Below are positions 1-10,653 of a DNA stretch of 64,000 bases, in pieces. Below the pieces are notes generated by a model, which was not told where the DNA came from, did not search any database, and saw only the letters and a program-made list of their open reading frames with translations. The number at the start of each line of letters is the position of its first letter. Position 1 is the stretch's first letter. This stretch comes from Pseudomonas sp. FEN (GTDB taxonomy: Bacteria > Pseudomonadota > Gammaproteobacteria > Pseudomonadales > Pseudomonadaceae), in assembly GCF_904067045.1 (NCBI RefSeq), contig NZ_CAJFDC010000007.1, positions 434,001-498,000 on the forward strand, written 5' to 3'. Position numbers and translations under genes: made by a program.

Positions 1-197
1 GGATAGACGCCCGCCACATCGATAAAATCCTTGAGCGTCGCGCGCCCCTCGCCATCGCTGAACTGCGTCAGCACATCGAAGGGTTTGTTGAACAGGATCA
101 GCTTAGGCTCGGCCGGCGCGGCCTTGGCCACCCGACGCGGCGCAACGGGAGTTTTCGCGGCCGAACGACGCGCGACGGGACGGGGTGGACGAGACAT
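1..197 (-). CDS. rluE: 23S rRNA pseudouridine synthase RluE, N-terminal part (cut by window edge)
   Basis: Only the first 65 codons are present; the gene runs off the left edge. The frame opens with ATG at 197 and gives a basic Arg/Ala/Pro-rich leader (about 30 residues), followed by [17 protein letters not shown], which is the conserved start of the RsuA/RluE pseudouridine synthase catalytic domain. No S4 domain is seen, as expected for RluE, which modifies a single uridine of 23S rRNA. The catalytic Asp lies outside the window, so the assignment to RluE rather than another RsuA-family enzyme rests on this short N-terminus. Confidence 0.72.
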   Translation of the reverse strand, partial: MSRPPRPVARRSAAKTPVAPRRVAKAAPAEPKLILFNKPFDVLTQFSDGEGRATLKDFIDVAGVY

Positions 198-310
198 GGC
201 AAAGAGGACATCTGAGGATCGGGAGCCGCCATGCTAGGGCGTGTCAGCGGTTATTTCCAGAAGCGCGTCCATTGACTCGCGGGCGATGGCACTCTCAAGG
301 CCGTCAAAAG

Positions 311-403
311 CTTCGCGGGCAAGCTCCGCTCCCACGGGTTTCGTGTCGTACACAAGACCTGTGATCGACGCAAAACCCGTGGGAGCGGAGCTTGCCCGCG
401 AAG
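311..403. repeat. REPIN, family 1 (GTGGGAGCNNNGCTTGCCCGCGA type)
   Basis: Two near-perfect inverted arms of about 31 bp (311-341 and 373-403) surround a 31-bp centre. The arm core reads GTGGGAGCGGAGCTTGCCCG. It lies between rluE and the 3' end of amn. The same arm recurs at 50772-50853 and 57121-57194. REPINs are short non-autonomous palindromes mobilised by RAYT transposases; no RAYT gene is in this window. Confidence 0.9.
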
Positions 404-434
404 AGGCCCTAAAGACCGCTAAAAATCAACGCCC

Positions 435-1907
435 TTAACGGAACGGCGGCTCGTCAAAGCTGCGCAGCTTGCGCGAGTGCAGCGAATGCAGTTCGGTACG
501 CAGCAGGTCCACCGCCGCAATGCCGATCTTCAAGTGCTGGCTGACCGCCCGCTCATAAAACGCGTTCGCCGAACCCGGCAGCTTGATTTCACTGTGCAAC
601 GGCTTGTCCGAGACGCAGAGCAACGTGCCGTAAGGCACCCGCAGGCGATACCCCTGGGCGGCGATGGTGCCGCTTTCCATGTCCACGGCCACGGCGCGAG
701 ACAGGTTGATCAACGGCCGCTCCTGGGCCCAACGCAGTTCCCAGTTGCGATCATCGTAGGTCAACACGGTGCCGGTGCGCAGACGCTTCTTCAGGTCGTC
801 GCCCCGTTCGCCGGTGACATTCGCCGCCGCCTGCTGCAAGGCCATCTGTACTTCGGCCAGGGCCGGGATCGGGATATTCGGCGGCACCACGCGGTCGAGA
901 ATCCCGTCGCGGCGCATATAGGCGTGGGCCAGCACATAATCGCCGATGGTCTGGGATTGGCGCAGGCCGCCGCAGTGGCCGATCATCAGCCAGCAATGCG
1001 GACGCAGCACCGCCAGGTGATCGGTGATGTTCTTCGCGTTGGACGGGCCGACGCCGATATTCACCAGGGTCACGCCATGGCCATCGGCGGCCTGCAGGTG
1101 GTAGGCCGGCATCTGGTAACGGTGCCAGACCACCCCGGCCGCCACGGCCTGGGCCTCGCCGTAGTCCATGCTCTGGTCGATGATCACGTTGCCCGGCAGC
1201 ACCATGCGCACGAAACGCGGGTCGTCACGCAGTTGTTGCAGGCCATGAAGGATGAACTGGTCGACATAGCGATGGTAGTTGGTCAGCAGGATCCACGGCT
1301 GCACATGGCGCCAGTCGCTGCCGGTGTAGTGCACCAGGCGGCGCAGGGAGAAATCCACCCGGGCGGCGTCGAACAGGGCCAGGGGCAAGGGCGAGGTGTT
1401 TTCCCAATCGTGCAGGCCGTCGGCGATGTCATCGGTGGCGGCCGACAGGTCGGTGCTGGGGAAGACCCGCGCCAGGGCCGAGGCGGTGACGCCGGAGCCG
1501 GCCAGTTCATCGCCCTGCTCGACCACGTAGGGGTAGGGAATGTTCTGTTCACTGACGCCCACTTCCACCGTGACGGTGAAGTCGCGCATCAGCGGCACCA
1601 GTTGCTCCAGCAGGTATTTGCGGAACGCCGCCGGGTGCGTGACGGTGACGCTGTAGGTGCCCGGCAACTGGACCTTGGCGTAGGCCCGGGTGGTGGCGGG
1701 GACTTCACCCTGATAGGTGTAGGTCAGGCGCAATTCGGGGTAGCGGAACAGGGCACGTTGCTCGGCGTCGGGCTCGACGCGGTCCTTGAGGTAGCGCTTG
1801 AGCGCCTGGCTCAGGGATCGGGTGGCGCGCTCGTGGAGTTCGGCCAGACGGTCCACGGCTTGTTCGGGGGATTGCACGACAATAAAAGCTTCGGTCACGG
1901 AGAGCAT
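435..1907 (-). CDS. amn: AMP nucleosidase
   Basis: A 490-residue enzyme that hydrolyses AMP to adenine and ribose 5-phosphate, a purine salvage and AMP-level control step in the cytoplasm. Length matches the family. The N-terminal half (about 1-190) is the AMP-nucleosidase-specific domain. The C-terminal half is a nucleoside-phosphorylase fold with VNIGVGPSNAKN, MIGHCGGLR and VAVDMESGTIAAQGYR, the last containing the conserved Asp-Met-Glu-Ser ribose-binding motif. The start at 1907 is ATG. It sits upstream of rluE in the same orientation, separated by a REPIN. Gene order amn, acyl-CoA dehydrogenase, ladS matches P. aeruginosa. Confidence 0.95.
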   Translation of the reverse strand: MLSVTEAFIVVQSPEQAVDRLAELHERATRSLSQALKRYLKDRVEPDAEQRALFRYPELRLTYTYQGEVPATTRAYAKVQLPGTYSVTVTHPAAFRKYLLEQLVPLMRDFTVTVEVGVSEQNIPYPYVVEQGDELAGSGVTASALARVFPSTDLSAATDDIADGLHDWENTSPLPLALFDAARVDFSLRRLVHYTGSDWRHVQPWILLTNYHRYVDQFILHGLQQLRDDPRFVRMVLPGNVIIDQSMDYGEAQAVAAGVVWHRYQMPAYHLQAADGHGVTLVNIGVGPSNAKNITDHLAVLRPHCWLMIGHCGGLRQSQTIGDYVLAHAYMRRDGILDRVVPPNIPIPALAEVQMALQQAAANVTGERGDDLKKRLRTGTVLTYDDRNWELRWAQERPLINLSRAVAVDMESGTIAAQGYRLRVPYGTLLCVSDKPLHSEIKLPGSANAFYERAVSQHLKIGIAAVDLLRTELHSLHSRKLRSFDEPPFR

Positions 1908-1992
1908 CCTGTCTTCTGATGTTGCAGGCCTTCATCTTGCCTGCAACCGCGGCGGACGGGAACAGTGGCTTATCGCTCGCTGCCACAACCTT

Positions 1993-2120
1993 GTGGCGAG
2001 AGGGCTTGCCCGCGCTCGACGGCGAAGCCGTCTAAGCCGCCACCGCGATATACCTGACACTGCGTGGCTGGAGGTTTTGGGGTTGCTTCGCAACCCAGCG
2101 CGGGCAAGCCCGCTCGCCAC
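1993..2120. repeat. REPIN, family 2 (GTGGCGAGCGGGCTTGCCCGCGC type)
   Basis: Inverted arms with the core GTGGCGAGAGGGCTTGCCCG on the left and its complement ending GCTCGCCAC on the right, with secondary imperfect inverted segments (GGCGAAGCCGTC, GGTTGCTTCGCAACC) inside. It fills most of the gap between amn and the acyl-CoA dehydrogenase. Confidence 0.88.
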
Positions 2121-2158
2121 CCTATCCGTGCAGATGCTCAGATATCCGGGTGCCCCTT

Positions 2159-3808
2159 TCAGAAACCCTGCGGGGTCGAGCGGGCGACAATGGCCTCGAC
2201 CTTCACCCCACGAGGCAAGGTGCCGTAGACCCGCCCTCCCGTTTCCAGCCGACTGGCGATAAAACCGTCGCTGACCTCGGCATTGCCCGCCTCCAGCAGC
2301 AACTTGGCCTGCAATGCCAAGGCGATATCCTCGGTCAGTTGGCGGGCGCGGTACTGGATATCGTCGGTGTCGCTGAACGCCCGTTTCAACTGCTCGATAT
2401 GCCGGGCCAGGCGCTTGTCGCCGTGGCCGTCGCCCAACTCGCTGAACAGCACTTCCAGCACGCCCGGCTCCTTGGACAGCGAACGCAACACATCCAGGCA
2501 TTGCACATTTCCCGAACCTTCCCAGGTCGAGTTGACCGGTGCTTCGCGGTACAGCCGCGGCAGGATGCTGTCCTCGACATAGCCAGCACCGCCCATGCAT
2601 TCAGCCGCCTCGTTGATCATCGCCGGGGCCCGTTTGCAGATCCAGTATTTACCCACGGCCGTGACCAAGCGGGCGAATTTCGCCTCATGTTCGTCCCCCA
2701 GGCGATCCAGCGCCCGCCCCATGCGCAGGCTCAGAGCCAGCGCCGCCTCGCTCTCCAGCGCCAGGTCGGCGAGCACGTTCTGCATCAACGGTTGCTCGCT
2801 GAGCAGGCGACCGCCGACCAACCGATGAGCACAATGATGGCTGGCCTGGGTCAGTGCCTGGCGCATCAAGGCACTGGAACCGACCATGCAATCGAAACGG
2901 GTCATCGCCACCATCTCGATAATGGTCGGCACACCACGCCCCTCCTCGCCGATCATCCAGGCCAGGGCGCCACGGAACTCCACTTCGCTCGACGCGTTGG
3001 AACAGTTGCCCAGCTTGTTTTTCAGGCGCTGGATATAGAACTGGTTGCGGCTGTCATCCGGGCGGTGCCGCGGCAACAGGAAACAGGTCAGGCCCTTGTC
3101 GGTCTGGGCCAGAGTCAGGAAGGCGTCGCACATCGGCGCCGAGCAGAACCATTTGTGCCCCACCAGTTCATAAGGCTGCCCCGGGCCACCAGCACCGACG
3201 GGATAAGCCCGGGTGGTGTTGGCGCGCACATCGGTACCGCCCTGCTTCTCGGTCATGGCCATGCCGATGGTCGCCCCGGTTTTATGGGCGATGCCGATAT
3301 TGCGCGGATCGTAGTGGCTACTGAGGATGCTCGGCAGCCATTGATCAGCGATATCCGACTGCAGGCGCAGGGTCGGCACACAGGCGAAGGTCATGGTCAA
3401 TGGGCAACCGGTGCCGGCTTCGGCCTGGCTGTGCAAGTAGGTCATGGCGGCGCGAGCGACGTGGGCACCGTCCTGCGGATCGGTCCAGGGCAACGATGGC
3501 AGGCCATGTTCGACGGCCGTGCGCATCAGTTCGTGATAAGCCGGGTGAAACTCCACCAGGTCCTGGCGATGGCCGTACCGGTCATGGCTGACAAACACCG
3601 GCTTGTTCTGGTTGGCGAGAAACCCCGCCTCCATCAGCGGCCCGCCGGCCAGTGCACCATAGGCCTCGATACGCGACTCGGCCCAACCGGCACCGAAACG
3701 CCGCGCCCACTCCTGCAGCGGTAGGTCGATGCGATAGAGATTGGTCCCGTCCAGCGACGGCGGCTGGTTGGTGACCTCGTGGGTTTCAGCGTATTGATGG
3801 AGGTTCAT
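2159..3808 (-). CDS. AidB-like acyl-CoA dehydrogenase
   Basis: A 549-residue flavoprotein of the acyl-CoA dehydrogenase superfamily. Length and sequence resemble E. coli AidB (about 540 residues) rather than the usual 380-400-residue dehydrogenases. Visible motifs include AMTEKQGGTDVRANTT (flavin/substrate loop), GHKWFCSAPMCDAF, and the C-terminal AECMGGAGYVEDSILPRLYREA and STWEGSGNVQCLDVLR, the AidB-type signature. AidB is linked to the alkylation response, but substrate and role here are not shown by sequence. The ATG at 3808 is preceded by an AAAGGAG ribosome-binding site. A TetR gene that I recall between this gene and ladS in P. aeruginosa is absent here. Confidence 0.88.
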   Translation of the reverse strand: MNLHQYAETHEVTNQPPSLDGTNLYRIDLPLQEWARRFGAGWAESRIEAYGALAGGPLMEAGFLANQNKPVFVSHDRYGHRQDLVEFHPAYHELMRTAVEHGLPSLPWTDPQDGAHVARAAMTYLHSQAEAGTGCPLTMTFACVPTLRLQSDIADQWLPSILSSHYDPRNIGIAHKTGATIGMAMTEKQGGTDVRANTTRAYPVGAGGPGQPYELVGHKWFCSAPMCDAFLTLAQTDKGLTCFLLPRHRPDDSRNQFYIQRLKNKLGNCSNASSEVEFRGALAWMIGEEGRGVPTIIEMVAMTRFDCMVGSSALMRQALTQASHHCAHRLVGGRLLSEQPLMQNVLADLALESEAALALSLRMGRALDRLGDEHEAKFARLVTAVGKYWICKRAPAMINEAAECMGGAGYVEDSILPRLYREAPVNSTWEGSGNVQCLDVLRSLSKEPGVLEVLFSELGDGHGDKRLARHIEQLKRAFSDTDDIQYRARQLTEDIALALQAKLLLEAGNAEVSDGFIASRLETGGRVYGTLPRGVKVEAIVARSTPQGF

Positions 3809-3898
3809 GTCGGGCTCCTTTGAGAAGTGGCTTCGCAGAGAAAGGCCAGGGAACCCAGTGAATCACGCGTGTCGCAGCAAAAAAAGCGACATAAGCGC

Positions 3899-6283
3899 CT
3901 AAATACCGGCGCTTTCACCCTCTATCGGCGTCAACAGACGCAGAGCCAGCAGGTGCTTCAATTCGTCGAAACGCACCGGCTTGGCCAAGGTGTCCGTGAC
4001 CCCGGCCGCCAGGCAACGCTCGCGCTCCCTGGCGTCGGTCGAACTGACCAGCGCCAGGATCAACCACTCGGCACCGCCGGGCAGCGCCCGCAACTGCCGA
4101 CAGAGCAACACCGCGTCCGCCGGTTGCGCCGGGCAATCGAGCAACAGGCCATCCACGACCTGCCCATGCAGGACGTCGAGCGCGGCCCGGGCATCACTCG
4201 CCGTGAACACCCGATAGCCCAGCTTGAGCAACATGCCGCGCACCACCAACTGGCTGACACTATTGTCGTCTACCAGCAACAGGGTGCACTCACTGGGATG
4301 CCGCGCCACCGCCAGCGCAGCCGGGCGCACCGTCCGCGGGATCAGCGCCTTGACCACCACCTCAAGCTGGAAGCGGCTGCCCATGCCAGGCTCCGACTGA
4401 TGAGTGAGCCGGCCACCCAGCAGGTCGATCAACTGCCGACAAATCGCCAGGCCAATCCCCAGGCCGCCATACTCACGGGTCATCGAACCGTCGAGCTGGA
4501 AGAAACGCTGATAGAGCGTGGCTTCATCCAGGTCGACAAAACCGATACCGCTGTCGATCACTGCAAACGACAGGGCCCATTGCTCCTCCGCGACCGGTTT
4601 GCCCTGCACCCGCAACACCAACCCGCCTTCACGGGTGAACTTGATGGCGTTGTCCACCAGGCACTCCAGGCACTGGGCGATCTTCTGCGAGTCGCCATAC
4701 AGACTGTCCGGCACGTCGTCAGCCACTTCAATGGCGAAATGCAGCCCCTTGCCCTGGACGCGTCCGGCGAACTGTTCCTGCAAGCCCTCGAGCAAGCGGC
4801 GCAGACCGAATGACTGGGCGCAGACCTTGAGTCGGCCGGCCTGCAGCTCGGTCAGGCTGAGGATGCCATTGACCATGCGCATCATGTCCCGGGCGGAACC
4901 GGCCGCTGTCTGCTGGTATTGCGCAAGCTCCGACTCCAGTTCCAGGGTCTGCATCAACTCCAGGGAGCCGATCACACCATTCATCGGCGTGCGCAGCTCA
5001 TGGGTGACGGTGGCCAGGAACTCGTCCTTGAGACGGTTACTGTTGGCCAGCTCGCGGTTCAGCCCTTCCAGCTTCTGCCCGGACTCGAGCAAGGTCTGCG
5101 CCTGCTGCTCGCGCATGGTATTGATCCGGTCGGCCAGGGCCAGGGACAACAACCCGACTTCCAGGGCCGAGCCGATCTGGCTGGCGTACATGGTCAGGAA
5201 CACGTTCGGCAGGTAGCCCAGCACCATCAGGGTATTGACCAAGCCACCGAGCAGAAACGCCGACCAGGCAATGATGAAATAGCGCGCCACCCGCAACCCG
5301 CAATACCAGGCACTGATCCCGGCGACAAAAATAGTCACGGTGAACGCCAGGGCCAGGACGGTCGCCAGGCGCAGGGCCAGGGCATAGCCGGTCATCAACG
5401 ACAGCGCGGTAACCACTGTGCTATAGACCATCAACAGCAGCAACAACCGGTCCAGCCAGCGACTGTGGGCGGCCGTCAGCAGGAAGCTGCGGGTGAACTG
5501 GCAACCGAAGAAGCCTGCCAGGCCGATAAAGAAAGGCGTCGAGGCACTGGCCCACCAGGGATTGTTCGGCCAGAAATACTCCGTCGCGGCGCCGTTGACC
5601 GACAGTTGGTAGCAGCCGAACGAGGCGATGTAGAAGATGTAGTAGAGGTAACTGGTGTCGCGCACGCTGAGATAGATAAACAGGTTGTAGACCAGCATCC
5701 CCAGCAGCACGCCATAGATCAGCCCCAGGACATACAGGCGCAGCGGCTGGTCTTCAAGGTAGGCCTGCATCGACCAGAGTGTCAGCGGCGCCTGCATCGA
5801 ACCTTCGGTTTGCAGTCGCAGATAGACGGTCTTGCTTTCGTTGGGGGCGAAATCCAGCTCGAACAGATAGTTGTTCTGCTTGATCGGACGACTGGCGAAT
5901 GGCAATTCGTTACCGCTACGCTGGGCCAGGCGGTAGCCGCCATTGGCGTCCGGTACATAGAGTTCGATGTGTTTCATCGGCGGATAGGCCAACTCCAGCA
6001 ACCAGATGCGCCGGACGTTGGGATCCTTGGGCCTGTAGGCCAGGTCGAGCTTCAGCCAGAACGCCGACAGCGAGTAGCCGGCATTGAGCGAGGCTTTGTC
6101 ATGGGAATGAAACCGCGCGGCCATGGCGGCCGAGGCAACCTGCGCGATATCGGCCTGGCCGCCCGCGTCTTCGAACACCTGCATGACCCGACCCAGAGGC
6201 AGGCTCTGAGTGGACTCATCAAACTCGACTGCACTCGCCGACAGCGGCAGCCAGCTCAACAAAATCAGCAGCAAATAGCGCAT
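3899..6283 (-). CDS. ladS: Hybrid sensor histidine kinase LadS
   Basis: A 794-residue inner-membrane hybrid kinase. Order: signal peptide (MRYLLLILLSWLPLSASA), periplasmic 7TMR-DISM extracellular domain (about 25-170), seven-helix 7TMR-DISM membrane domain (about 180-385), HisKA with phospho-acceptor His at about 428 in VTHELRTPMNG, HATPase (DNAIKF, GGLGIGLAI), and a C-terminal receiver with Asp at about 716 in LLLDCPAQ and the Lys of LAKP. Length and order match P. aeruginosa LadS (795 residues), which acts on the GacS/GacA-Rsm pathway in favour of sessile growth. Context next to amn and thiD supports orthology. All phosphorelay residues are present. The ligand is not deducible from sequence. 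Confidence 0.92.
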   Translation of the reverse strand: MRYLLLILLSWLPLSASAVEFDESTQSLPLGRVMQVFEDAGGQADIAQVASAAMAARFHSHDKASLNAGYSLSAFWLKLDLAYRPKDPNVRRIWLLELAYPPMKHIELYVPDANGGYRLAQRSGNELPFASRPIKQNNYLFELDFAPNESKTVYLRLQTEGSMQAPLTLWSMQAYLEDQPLRLYVLGLIYGVLLGMLVYNLFIYLSVRDTSYLYYIFYIASFGCYQLSVNGAATEYFWPNNPWWASASTPFFIGLAGFFGCQFTRSFLLTAAHSRWLDRLLLLLMVYSTVVTALSLMTGYALALRLATVLALAFTVTIFVAGISAWYCGLRVARYFIIAWSAFLLGGLVNTLMVLGYLPNVFLTMYASQIGSALEVGLLSLALADRINTMREQQAQTLLESGQKLEGLNRELANSNRLKDEFLATVTHELRTPMNGVIGSLELMQTLELESELAQYQQTAAGSARDMMRMVNGILSLTELQAGRLKVCAQSFGLRRLLEGLQEQFAGRVQGKGLHFAIEVADDVPDSLYGDSQKIAQCLECLVDNAIKFTREGGLVLRVQGKPVAEEQWALSFAVIDSGIGFVDLDEATLYQRFFQLDGSMTREYGGLGIGLAICRQLIDLLGGRLTHQSEPGMGSRFQLEVVVKALIPRTVRPAALAVARHPSECTLLLVDDNSVSQLVVRGMLLKLGYRVFTASDARAALDVLHGQVVDGLLLDCPAQPADAVLLCRQLRALPGGAEWLILALVSSTDARERERCLAAGVTDTLAKPVRFDELKHLLALRLLTPIEGESAGI

Positions 6284-6566
6284 ACAGCCCCAGCATGGTC
6301 AATCCAGTCGCGTCAGCAGCCCCCTTCCCTTTGAGATGACGTGAAACCTCATGACCCATTATTCGTTTGGATCCACTCTAGCATAGCCACTGATGGCTAA
6401 AACACACCACTGAAATATTTTATCCAAGGCTCTAGAACGGGCGTCCCAGCACACAACGGTGCCATCTGATAAACATTATCGGCCGCCTCGAAAAAAGCTT
6501 CAGGGGGTAAATTCAACAGCGGGCGGGCGATCCCGAAAAAAGCGTTTGGTGGTAAGCTCGCGCTCC

Positions 6567-7364
6567 ATGAATACCTACAGCTCCCGTCCCGTTGTCCTCT
6601 GTCTCTCCGGCCACGATCCCAGTGGCGGTGCCGGCCTCCAGGCAGATATCGAAGCCCTGCTCGCCCAGGGCTGCCACGCCGCTCCCGCGGTCACCGCGCT
6701 GACCGTGCAGGACACGGTCAACGTCAGCGACTTCCGCGTACTCGACCGTGAGTGGGTATTGGCCCAGGCCAATGCCGTGCTCAACGACTCGACCGTGGCG
6801 GCCGTCAAGCTGGGCATGCTCGGTTCCCTGGAAATGGTCAACACCGTGGTCGAACTGCTCCAGGCGCACCCGCACCTGCCGCTGGTCTGCGACCCGGTGC
6901 TGCGCGCCGGTGGCGGCGGGCGCCTGGGCAAGGACGAGGTCGGCTATGCCATGCGCGAACGCCTGCTGCCACTGGCGACCATCGCCACTCCCAATCTCCC
7001 CGAGGCACGCATCCTCGCCGAATTGCCTGAAGGCAGCGCCGACGAATGCGCGGAAAAACTCCTGCCCTTCTGCCAGCACCTGTTGATTACCGGTGGACAT
7101 GGCGATGAGGACGAAATCCACAACCGCCTGTACAGCCGCGACGGCACCCGCCAGATTTTCAAATGCCAGCGCCTGCCGGGCAGCTATCATGGTTCCGGTT
7201 GCACCCTGGCGAGCACCCTCGCCGGACGCCTGGCCCTGGGCGAAAGCCTGGTCAGCGCCGTAAAAACCGCGCTGGACTACACCTGGCGGACCCTGCGTGA
7301 CGCCGAACAACTGGGCAAAGGCCAGTTCGTGCCGCGACGCCTGCCCCTGGATTTCTGTTCGTAA
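6567..7364 (+). CDS. thiD: Bifunctional hydroxymethylpyrimidine/phosphomethylpyrimidine kinase
   Basis: A 265-residue ribokinase-fold enzyme that phosphorylates HMP and HMP-P to HMP-PP, the pyrimidine precursor of thiamine diphosphate. Visible: [19 protein letters not shown] near the N-terminus, [20 protein letters not shown], and the C-terminal anion hole [12 protein letters not shown]. The in-frame reading extends upstream to 6459, but family alignment starts at the ATG at 6567 ([15 protein letters not shown]), so that start was chosen. It heads a thiD-thiE-hemL cluster with a 34-bp gap to thiE. No TPP-riboswitch fold was recognised upstream. Confidence 0.95.
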   Translation: MNTYSSRPVVLCLSGHDPSGGAGLQADIEALLAQGCHAAPAVTALTVQDTVNVSDFRVLDREWVLAQANAVLNDSTVAAVKLGMLGSLEMVNTVVELLQAHPHLPLVCDPVLRAGGGGRLGKDEVGYAMRERLLPLATIATPNLPEARILAELPEGSADECAEKLLPFCQHLLITGGHGDEDEIHNRLYSRDGTRQIFKCQRLPGSYHGSGCTLASTLAGRLALGESLVSAVKTALDYTWRTLRDAEQLGKGQFVPRRLPLDFCS

Positions 7365-7398
7365 CTTTCAGCGCCCCCAATACCCCGAGGCTGACCCG

Positions 7399-8022
7399 AT
7401 GAAACTACGCGGCCTGTACGCCATCACCGATAGCCAGTTGCTGGCCGGCAAGTTCCTGTCTTATGTCGAGGCGGCACTGGATGGCGGCGTGACGTTGCTG
7501 CAGTACCGCGACAAAAGCACCGATGAGGCCCGCCGCCTGCGGGAAGCCGAGACCCTGCGAGTACTCTGCGAACGCTACAAGACCCGCCTGATCATCAACG
7601 ACGACGCCGAACTGGCGGCACGGCTGGGGGTCGGCGTGCACCTGGGCCAGAGCGACGGTCCGCTGACGCCGGCCCGTTCGCTGCTGGGCAGCCGGGCCAT
7701 CATCGGGGCCACCTGCCACGCGCAACTTGAGCTCGCCGAACAGGCGGCCCGGGAAGGCGCCAGCTATGTCGCCTTCGGGCGCTTCTTCAATTCCACCACC
7801 AAGCCCGGCGCGCCGGCCGCCGATGTGGCGCTGCTGGAACGCGCGCGCCCGCGACTGCAACTGCCGATCGCGGTGATCGGTGGCATCACCCTGGACAACG
7901 CCGCGCCACTGGTGGCCCACGGCGCCGACCTGCTGGCCGTGATCCACGGTCTGTTCGGTGCCGAAAACACCCGGGAAGTGACCCGCCGTGCCCAAGCCTT
8001 CAACGCCCTCTTCACTTCATGA
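7399..8022 (+). CDS. thiE: Thiamine-phosphate synthase
   Basis: A 207-residue TIM-barrel enzyme joining HMP-PP to thiazole phosphate to give thiamine phosphate. Visible motifs: LYAITD at the start, [41 protein letters not shown], and [16 protein letters not shown] followed by VIGGI. The chosen ATG at 7399 begins [11 protein letters not shown]. It lies directly between thiD and hemL, and its stop codon region (TTCATGACTC) precedes hemL by only 17 bp, so the three genes are probably co-transcribed. Confidence 0.95.
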   Translation: MKLRGLYAITDSQLLAGKFLSYVEAALDGGVTLLQYRDKSTDEARRLREAETLRVLCERYKTRLIINDDAELAARLGVGVHLGQSDGPLTPARSLLGSRAIIGATCHAQLELAEQAAREGASYVAFGRFFNSTTKPGAPAADVALLERARPRLQLPIAVIGGITLDNAAPLVAHGADLLAVIHGLFGAENTREVTRRAQAFNALFTS

Positions 8023-8039
8023 CTCTTGAGAGCCTGCCC

Positions 8040-9323
<1,284 letters not shown>

Positions 9324-9332
9324 ACGATGTCG

Positions 9333-9362
9333 CCGACGCCGGTCGCAGCCGGCGTCGGTTTT
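9333..9362 (+). terminator. Rho-independent terminator of thiD-thiE-hemL
   Basis: A perfect 10-bp stem CCGACGCCGG / CCGGCGTCGG with a 6-nt loop, followed by TTTT, begins 9 bp after the hemL stop codon. Confidence 0.9.
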
Positions 9363-9548
9363 CCCGCCTAAACTTCCCCTGTTTCCTACCGCCCTCTGTG
9401 CAGATACTTGCAAAACACGCTGATATAGCGCCCGTGCAGCAGAAAAACGAGTAAAGACTTTGTAAGGTGGCCCCCGCTTATTTCATAATGCGCGCCATAG
9501 TCATCCCCAGGCCGGGTCCCCCCGCCCTTCAGAGGTACGTCGATTCCC

Positions 9549-10097
9549 ATGAACCGCACCGGCCGCGCCCTTGCCTTGGGCTGCCTGTTGCTCCTTCAAC
9601 CGCTGCTGGTACATGCAGGCGGTAATTCGTTGTTGATCCCGGCGATGGGTCGTTGCACCCTCAACACTCAGCCACAGGACCTCGCCGAGGCCCTGGCCGC
9701 CTGCGAAGAAGCGGCAAAAGGCGGCGATGCGCAAGCGCAATACGAGTTGGGCGCGTTCTATCACGATGAAAAAAACCCGCAACACGACCTCAACAAGGCC
9801 CTCAGCCATTTCGAACAGGCCTCCCTGCAAGGCCACGCCCAGGCGCAGTTCCAGCTCGGCACCATGTTCTACAAGGGTGAAGGGGTGCCGGCCAATAACG
9901 TCCAGGCCTACATCGTGCTGAAAATGGCGGCGGTCAATGGTGCCGAAGAGGCGCTGGACACGGCGGATGAGGTCGCGGCGCAGATGCCTCGTGACCAGTT
10001 GGAAATGGCGACCCAGGTGCTGGGACAGATCTTCCGCAAATACCTGCTGGAATTGCAGACGGTTGACGGCCGAACGCCGTTTTCACCTCTTCCCTGA
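9549..10097 (+). CDS. Exported Sel1/TPR-repeat protein
   Basis: A 182-residue protein with a cleavable signal peptide (MNRTGRALALGCLLLLQPLLVHAGG) and at least two Sel1-like repeats: AAKGGDAQAQYELGAFYHDE and ASLQGHAQAQFQLGTMFYKG. It is probably periplasmic; such repeats mediate protein-protein contacts. The position, between hemL and the DUF1820 gene, matches an uncharacterised gene in P. aeruginosa. No enzymatic domain is seen and no partner can be named. Confidence 0.85.
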   Translation: MNRTGRALALGCLLLLQPLLVHAGGNSLLIPAMGRCTLNTQPQDLAEALAACEEAAKGGDAQAQYELGAFYHDEKNPQHDLNKALSHFEQASLQGHAQAQFQLGTMFYKGEGVPANNVQAYIVLKMAAVNGAEEALDTADEVAAQMPRDQLEMATQVLGQIFRKYLLELQTVDGRTPFSPLP

Positions 10098-10110
10098 ATC
10101 TGTAGCGTCT

Positions 10111-10163
10111 GGACCGGCCTCTTCGCGGCGGTCCGGCGTCCCGGCAAGCACCGCGAAGAGGCC
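10111..10163. repeat. Inverted repeat between convergent genes (possible decayed REP or bidirectional terminator)
   Basis: Arms GGCCTCTTCGCGG (10116-10128) and CCGCGAAGAGGCC (10151-10163) are perfectly complementary over 13 bp. A competing inner pair, GGACCG / CGGTCC (10111-10116 and 10129-10134), is also present. It lies between the convergent Sel1 protein and DUF1820 gene. The arm resembles the tail found beside family 1 REPINs here (CGCGAAGAGGCC), so it may be a decayed one. No T-run follows. Confidence 0.6.
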
Positions 10164-10193
10164 CTGAGGGGCACCACAAAACTCCCGGGCTTT

Positions 10194-10520
10194 TTATTTG
10201 TCGGGCATCGGCATCGGAAATGGCATCACATTGCTCATGCCCCGCGCCTCGCTGATCTTCGGCGTGCCCAGGCGCTCGACCTCGTCGATCCGCACGATCG
10301 AATGCATCGGCACGAAGCTGCGCACCACGCCTTCGAACTGGGCCTTGAGCTTTTCCTCACCGGGATCGACCACCAGTTGCGTACGCTCGCCAAAGACAAA
10401 TTCTTCGACTTCCAGGAAGCCCCACAGATCGCTCTGATAGATCTGCTTGGCGTACATTTCGAACACCTGGCCCTGGTTGAGGAAAATCACCTTGTAGATA
10501 GGGGCTTCACGTTTGGTCAT
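10194..10520 (-). CDS. DUF1820 family protein
   Basis: A 108-residue protein starting MTKREAPIYKVIFLNQGQVFE, matching the short gammaproteobacterial DUF1820 family of unknown function. It has no signal peptide, helix or metal motif; the C-terminus is Met/Pro rich (MSNVMPFPMPMPDK). It is divergent from miaB, with 133 bp between the two starts. The start at 10520 is preferred over an upstream in-frame codon at 10538 because it matches the family N-terminus. Confidence 0.85.
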   Translation of the reverse strand: MTKREAPIYKVIFLNQGQVFEMYAKQIYQSDLWGFLEVEEFVFGERTQLVVDPGEEKLKAQFEGVVRSFVPMHSIVRIDEVERLGTPKISEARGMSNVMPFPMPMPDK

Positions 10521-10653
10521 GGTGGGCGGGCAACACATCGGGGGATAAAAAGAGGGCGCGAACTATAGCATAGCCGCCGAACGCACAACGCTAGGAAGCA
10601 AGCGCGATGACCACTATAATGCGCGGTTCTTTGAACCACATTGATGAATGTCC

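Noticed and set aside
311..403. Regular palindromes mistaken for a CRISPR array
   Set aside because: Only two inverted arms per site, no direct repeat-spacer pattern, and no cas genes.
477..1919. Long open frame antisense to amn
   Set aside because: 480 residues of low-complexity Gln/His/Arg-rich translation; arises from high GC third positions opposite a clear gene.
6284..6566. Possible TPP riboswitch before thiD
   Set aside because: The conserved thi-box elements were not found by eye between ladS and thiD.
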